Shown: one piece after another, positions 59,402 through 64,000 of the stretch
Layout: the number at the start of each line of letters is the position of its first letter
Numbering within the stretch: position 1 is the stretch's first letter
Assembly: GCA_034423135.1 (NCBI GenBank)
Contig: DAOUJC010000021.1
Location: 1 to 64,000, forward strand
DNA from: JAPPHY01 sp034423135
GTDB taxonomy: Bacteria > Chloroflexota > Dehalococcoidia > Lucifugimonadales > UBA2985
Length of the DNA: 64,000 nucleotides
Direction: 5' to 3'
The notes under the pieces: generated by a model
Database searches by the model: none
The model's input: only the letters and a program-made list of their open reading frames with translations
Told to the model about the DNA's origin: nothing
Made by a program: the position numbers and the translations under genes

Positions 59402-61945
59402 TTGGATCCTCGAAGAAGAGACGGAATGGCACTCTCAGTCTCGGTTCCGGTGTTCGGAATGCGGAAGCTCACGGTCTCGTGCGCTCTGGCAGCTCTGCTC
59501 GCAGGCCTGCTGGCCTTGGGGTGGTATGGAGTTGCACAGGCACAGGATCAGGATTCCTGCGCCGTAATCCACCTGGGCACGCTTGGCGATGATCTGGGTG
59601 CGGAGCTTTCAGCGAGCGGTCGCTGGTCAACCGAGGACTGCGATTCGCGCTTCCGGACCGGTAGTGACGCCCACACCTACCGGTTTGAAGTTGCCGAAGG
59701 CGGGCGAGTCAGGGTGGACCTGACGTCGAAGGACGGCGACTCCCACCTCTATCTCATGGACGAAGACGGAAGAAGAATAACGAACAACGACGACGGCGCC
59801 GCCGGCCTCGACGCACGTGTGGAGCGCGACCTCACTCCGGGCGTCTACTTGGTGGAGGCAACCACGGTGGGTGGCAGGACGCGCGGACCGGCGGACTTCT
59901 CGCTCTCCGTCAGCCGCGTGACCGGCTGCGATCCGGTGCCGCTTGGAGAGCTCAGGCCGGGCGTTGGTCTTACCGCATCCGGCACTTGGTCTCTCGACAC
60001 CTGCGGCTCTCGCTTCGTGGTGGAGCATCCGGCCTACAGCTACCTGTTCGAGATGCCGCAGGACGGCCGAGTGCTTGTGGACCTGATGTCGGAAAACGGG
60101 GATCCCGTGCTCTCTCTCGTGTCATTGACCGAGGGCTTGATCGCAGCTAACGACGACGGCGGCGAACGGCGCAACTCGCGCATCGAGCGCTACCTGCAGG
60201 CCGGCACCTACCTGCTGGAGGCCACGACCTACCTGGAACGAGACTTTCAGCCACTGAGGGCCGACTTCACCCTGGTGGTCAATCTCGTGGACGAAATTGC
60301 CAAGCAGGAACAGTTCCTGCTGAAGATCGAGGAGGCCCGCACCTCGAATCTCGTGGTAGCGGGCCAGCCCACCCTCGTTGACTTCCGAATCGGAAACCTG
60401 GGAGGCGGCAGCCTCGCCGAGGTCGGCGGGAGCGCGCTGGTCTACGTGGTAGGGCCCCGCGTCTTTGAGATTGCTCCCGCAATCACCGCGTCAGAAGGTC
60501 GCTGGGATTCCGGTGTCTCCTACCACACCAGCTCGGAGACTGCCAGCGCCACTAGCGAAGAGATCGGCCACGTGAGGCCGTTTGAGGTCACTTTTGGCCG
60601 ACCAGGTCCCGCATGGCTGTTCGTCGCTGTGATCACCTACGACAGGTTCGGGCAGGAAGTTGGCTTCCACGGCCTGTGGCAGACTCTCATAGTCCTGAGC
60701 GGCACGACATTCGATGCGGTCACCGTCAAGGTGGACGACGTGGACTATGTCGTTGAAGCGCAGGCCAACAGCGAAGGGCTGGTCACAACCTCAGTCAGCT
60801 CTGTCGATGACCCGGAAGCCGAGGTCGAGCCATCCGTGCAGGCGAAGGCGATCTACGCTGCGGGGGTGCAGACCCAGGTGCTGGACGGAATCTTCGAGCA
60901 GCCGGCAATCGCCGAGCTTTCGGCAGCCGGAGAGTCCGGCGCCGTCAGCGTAGAAGGCGCGTCATCAAGCGCACTGCTGAGGGTGTTCGCAGACCAGTAT
61001 GCGAGCGAGCTCGACGCGTCCGGGCTTGCCGAGGTGCTGGACGCAGAAGAGGCCCTGATTCCCGCAGCTGTGGAGGATGTCGTTATCGGCATGTCCCAGG
61101 AAGCGTCTGAACAATTCGTCACACTGGCGGAGTCCTGGAACACCCTCCAGGAGAGGATGAATGACGGCGAAGTGCTCTCATTTGAGGAGGCCATTGAAGT
61201 CCACTCGCAGTTCGCCTACGCCGAAAGCGTTATCTCTCCCCTGGCAACGGCCGAGACAATCGTAGCCATAGCGCGCGACGCTGATCTGGGCTGGGATGAC
61301 CCGGATGTGGCGGTAATGGTCGGCGAGTTCGCGCGGCAGGCTTCCTGTGGCGATACGGAGGCAGACCTGCGAGAGGCACTGGAAGCGACCGGGACCGCAG
61401 ACGTCGACGGGTTGATCAGACTGGCCGCCGAGATGCGCGTTGCGTCTCCGATTTTCGGCCTTGCACTCAATGCCGTCCTGTGCGCAGTTGCGGAGGCTGA
61501 TGACGACAACTCCTTGTTCCTGCAGGGTCTGGCCATTTCCGGCAGCAGCGACATTCGGCAGATGCTCGGCTATGAGCAGCCTTCACTAGCTCCGCTCGAG
61601 GCTCCCACCTACCGGCTGCGAATAATCGCGAGGCTGGGCGAGGACGGCAGGATTGAACACGGCGTAGAGCTCGCCACGGGACAGCAGATTCTGCCGACCT
61701 ATCGACACGTGGCTCTCGACTCGCGGGCCGGAATCTGGCAGGCAAGCAGCGATGTTGAGCTGGACGGTACAGTACTCGGAAACATACACTCGCGGCGTCT
61801 TGATGACGGGCGAACAGAGCTGAGCTTTGTAGACGGTTCCGGCGAGATGATCACCCCGGATGTCCGCTACCTGGCAGCAGACATACCGGTCGGCGTGTGG
61901 TTGCGCAGCGGCGAGATTTCCGCAACGCCGGTAGAGGGAGAGTAG
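59402..61945 (+). CDS. Secreted protein with two PPC-like beta domains
   Basis: About 847 residues. A signal peptide (LTVSCALAALLAGLLALG) is followed by two pre-peptidase C-terminal-like domains. Each has a YxFEVxxxGRVxVDLxSxxGDxxLxL block, then NDDG and a YLLEATT-like strand. A CARDB-like segment (VAGQPTLVDFRIGNLGGGS) comes next, then a long helical acidic region and a beta-rich C-terminus. No protease or sugar-active motif is visible, so function is unknown. TTG 59402 has AAAGGAGG about 11 bases upstream; ATG 59426 or 59459 are alternatives. Confidence 0.7.
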   Translation: MDPRRRDGMALSVSVPVFGMRKLTVSCALAALLAGLLALGWYGVAQAQDQDSCAVIHLGTLGDDLGAELSASGRWSTEDCDSRFRTGSDAHTYRFEVAEGGRVRVDLTSKDGDSHLYLMDEDGRRITNNDDGAAGLDARVERDLTPGVYLVEATTVGGRTRGPADFSLSVSRVTGCDPVPLGELRPGVGLTASGTWSLDTCGSRFVVEHPAYSYLFEMPQDGRVLVDLMSENGDPVLSLVSLTEGLIAANDDGGERRNSRIERYLQAGTYLLEATTYLERDFQPLRADFTLVVNLVDEIAKQEQFLLKIEEARTSNLVVAGQPTLVDFRIGNLGGGSLAEVGGSALVYVVGPRVFEIAPAITASEGRWDSGVSYHTSSETASATSEEIGHVRPFEVTFGRPGPAWLFVAVITYDRFGQEVGFHGLWQTLIVLSGTTFDAVTVKVDDVDYVVEAQANSEGLVTTSVSSVDDPEAEVEPSVQAKAIYAAGVQTQVLDGIFEQPAIAELSAAGESGAVSVEGASSSALLRVFADQYASELDASGLAEVLDAEEALIPAAVEDVVIGMSQEASEQFVTLAESWNTLQERMNDGEVLSFEEAIEVHSQFAYAESVISPLATAETIVAIARDADLGWDDPDVAVMVGEFARQASCGDTEADLREALEATGTADVDGLIRLAAEMRVASPIFGLALNAVLCAVAEADDDNSLFLQGLAISGSSDIRQMLGYEQPSLAPLEAPTYRLRIIARLGEDGRIEHGVELATGQQILPTYRHVALDSRAGIWQASSDVELDGTVLGNIHSRRLDDGRTELSFVDGSGEMITPDVRYLAADIPVGVWLRSGEISATPVEGE

Positions 61946-62319
61946 TAGGCCTCTCCCATTCAACGACCATCTGAAGCAGGGTTCCGGCTGCTCTCAGCCG
62001 GAATCCTGAGGCTGAGTACCACAAGCCTGCATCGCAGTTGCGAGCGCTGTAAACGCCTATGCTCCTTAGACTGTGGCAGAGTGTCGCCGTCAGCGGCGCC
62101 TGTTCTGCCCCCGCACTGAGGCGCGGGCAGCGGAAGCGGGCCATCGCTTGCCAGGGTTGCGCGCGGGTGTTACAACTATTGGGCGCAGATGCTCGGCTGG
62201 CCGGTCCAGACACCCTGACGGGTTCTAGGGTGATGATTCGCGCACTTTAGCGATGGGGCAGCCTGCGCCGGACTGCCCGAGATCCCGGGGCATCCTGGGC
62301 CGTAATTCGGAGTAATGGC
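61946..62319. other. Intergenic region with a stem-loop
   Basis: 374 bases without a gene. TTCCGGCTG (61982-61990) pairs with CAGCCGGAA (61995-62003) around CTCT, a possible terminator for the PPC protein though it lacks a T-run. The rest shows nothing recognisable. Confidence 0.5.
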
Positions 62320-63948
62320 TTGCAGCAACGCCTGAGTGCGCTCAAGGGGGACCTGTTCGGAGGCATAACCGCCGCCGTGGTGAGTTTGCCGGTGGCACTG
62401 GCTTTCGGTGAGGCTTCCGGCCTCGGAGCCCTCGCCGGGATATACGGCGCAATCTCTGTAGGATTCTTCGCGGCGGTGTTCGGAGGCACCAGATCCCAGA
62501 TCTCAGGCCCAACCGGCCCCATGGCCATCGCAATGGCCGCGGTCGTAACGCTCCACGCCGACAACCTCGCGGCCGCCTTCACCATCGTCATCATGGCAGG
62601 ACTCATTCAGGTGGCGCTTGGCCTGGTGGGAATCGGCCGGTTCATCGCGTTCACACCCTACTCCGTCATCTCCGGCTTCATGTCGGGCATCGGCATCATC
62701 ATCATCCTGCTCCAGACTCTGCCAATCCTGGGCACGCCCGTGGCCGAGGGCCCAGTCGCCTCCATCAGAGGATGGACTGACGGCATTACCGACTTCAACG
62801 CAAGCGCCTTTGCCATCGCCTTCACCACACTCGCCGTGGGCGTCCTGTGGCCGGGGAGGCTCAAGCGCATCATGCCGCCGACCCTCGCCGCCCTCGTGGT
62901 GGGCACAGCGTTGGGCGTATTCTGGCTCACGGACGTACCCGTCATCGGCGAAGTGCCCACCGGCCTGCCTGCCCCACAGCTGCCTGACCTGTCCCTGGGG
63001 ATCCTGGCGCAGGCCGTCACACCAGCGCTTACCCTGGCGATGCTGGGGTCAATCGACAGCCTGCTGACATCGCTCATTGCGGACTCGATGACGAGAACGC
63101 AGCACGGCGCCAACCGGGAGCTGGTGGGACAGGGCATTGGCAACATGGCTGCCGGCATACTGGGCGGACTGCCGGGCGCAGGTGCAACTATGGGCACGGT
63201 CATCAACATCCGCGCCGGTGGCAGGACGCCGATATCCGGCGTCATATGCGCCATGATACTGCTGGCGTTGGTGCTGGGCCTTGCCAGGTACGTCGAGATC
63301 ATTCCGCACGCCTGCCTGGCCGGCATCCTCATGAAAGTGGGCTGGGACATCATCGACTGGCGATTCCTGACTCGGATAATGCGCGTGCAGCGTGAGCACC
63401 TTGCGGTCATGTTGATCACCCTGCTTCTGACTGTGTTCGTCGATCTGGTGACCGCCGTGGCCGTGGGGCTAATCGCGGCAGGAATGGCAACCTCAAGGAG
63501 GTTCGAACGTCTCCAGATGGACAGCGTCGTTTCAGTGCCAATCCTGGACAGTGTATTTTTCCGTGAAGGTTACGCGCTGGACGAGGACGACCATTCGGCG
63601 CACGTGGGTATGGTGACCCTGCGCGGCGTCTTCACGGTGGCCTCTTCTCACAAGCTGGTCAGCACAGTCAGCAGGGACATCAGCGAACACGACGTGGTGA
63701 TCTTCGACTTCACCGACACCGCCTACATGGACGACAGCGCATCACTGGTAATCGAAGAGCTCATAGATACCGCCATTGCCGAGCATACGGAGTGCATAGT
63801 GATTGGCCTGTCCGACCAGCCTGCGATCACCCTTCGCGCGCTCAACTCTCTGAAGCAAATACCCGAGAACCAATTCGCCGATGACATCAATGGGGCCAGG
63901 GAGATTGCGGCACGGCTTCTGGGGTTGGAAAAGGCGACGAAGGAGTGA
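62320..63948 (+). CDS. SulP-family anion transporter with STAS domain
   Basis: 542 residues. The transporter core has DLFGGITAAVVSLPVALAFG, ISGPTGPMAIAMAAVV and SLLTSLIADSMTRTQHGANRELVGQGIGN in two blocks. A C-terminal STAS domain (about 440-540) shows VVIFDFTDTAYMDDSASLVIEEL with the conserved DDSA serine. The family carries sulfate, bicarbonate or other anions; BicA-type bicarbonate uptake is possible but cannot be decided. TTG 62320 has GGAG eight bases upstream. Confidence 0.87.
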   Translation: MQQRLSALKGDLFGGITAAVVSLPVALAFGEASGLGALAGIYGAISVGFFAAVFGGTRSQISGPTGPMAIAMAAVVTLHADNLAAAFTIVIMAGLIQVALGLVGIGRFIAFTPYSVISGFMSGIGIIIILLQTLPILGTPVAEGPVASIRGWTDGITDFNASAFAIAFTTLAVGVLWPGRLKRIMPPTLAALVVGTALGVFWLTDVPVIGEVPTGLPAPQLPDLSLGILAQAVTPALTLAMLGSIDSLLTSLIADSMTRTQHGANRELVGQGIGNMAAGILGGLPGAGATMGTVINIRAGGRTPISGVICAMILLALVLGLARYVEIIPHACLAGILMKVGWDIIDWRFLTRIMRVQREHLAVMLITLLLTVFVDLVTAVAVGLIAAGMATSRRFERLQMDSVVSVPILDSVFFREGYALDEDDHSAHVGMVTLRGVFTVASSHKLVSTVSRDISEHDVVIFDFTDTAYMDDSASLVIEELIDTAIAEHTECIVIGLSDQPAITLRALNSLKQIPENQFADDINGAREIAARLLGLEKATKE

Positions 63949-64000
63949 GGCGATGCTTCCTGGCAGACCGTCTCGCGGAGCTACGTTGAAGTGTTGACGA

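Noticed and set aside
63953..63997. Start of a further gene at the right edge
   Set aside because: The ATG after GAGTGAGG opens only 14 codons before TGA, so no gene can be supported.

Overview
The window is GC-rich, densely coded bacterial DNA with many GTG and TTG starts. It suggests a member of the Chloroflexota (Dehalococcoidia / SAR202-like). This is inferred from lipoproteins with long Pro/Thr linkers, a form-II CoxL-type hydroxylase, cadherin/dockerin-like surface proteins, several peptide-type ABC binding proteins and scattered GTCATTC/CCTGTCGAAGG palindromic repeats. No rRNA or marker phylogeny is available here, so the assignment is tentative.

Layout. 1-11 kb is an iron-acquisition island: a short FeoB-like ferrous iron transporter; a minus-strand operon of imelysin lipoprotein, di-haem peroxidase-like lipoprotein, second imelysin (degenerate motif), HTTM membrane protein and a small membrane protein; and, divergently, a FecBCD/BtuFCD-type ABC importer. 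11-17 kb holds two repeat-built surface proteins. 17-20.4 kb is full of palindromic and MITE-like repeats around a DUF2283/DUF4258-like pair and nhaA. 20.4-29.5 kb carries two methyltransferases with panD and an AddAB-type helicase-nuclease. 29.5-41.1 kb carries a complete five-gene oligopeptide-type ABC system, an orphan binding protein and an orphan ATPase pair, followed by tRNA-Leu(UAG) and tRNA-Lys(CUU).

41.4-46.1 kb is the most striking part: a 4.62-kb transposon with 21-bp terminal inverted repeats and a perfect 9-bp target duplication. It has one DDE transposase and unusual cargo: two CAP/SCP-domain genes (one frameshifted), related membrane-anchored proteins sharing an N-terminal TYVLxxGY motif, a 44-residue Cys-rich protein and a HicBA toxin-antitoxin pair. 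It landed just upstream of the tRNA promoter.

46-49.4 kb has an LprG-like lipoprotein with an overlapping MFS exporter (as in the mycobacterial LprG-P55 pair) and a DUF433/PIN-like pair. 49.4-56.1 kb is a CO-dehydrogenase-type cluster coxS-L-M-D-E with divergent coxG; CoxL has the form-II AYRGAGR motif, so its substrate is uncertain. 56-64 kb holds an MFS transporter, a duplicated small membrane protein, a CDF-like cation transporter, a large secreted protein with two PPC-like domains and a SulP-STAS anion transporter.

Regulation visible in the DNA: several near-consensus sigma-70 promoters, and at least two extended -10 boxes (addB, coxG; probably nhaA) placed exactly six bases before the start codon, which predicts leaderless mRNAs.
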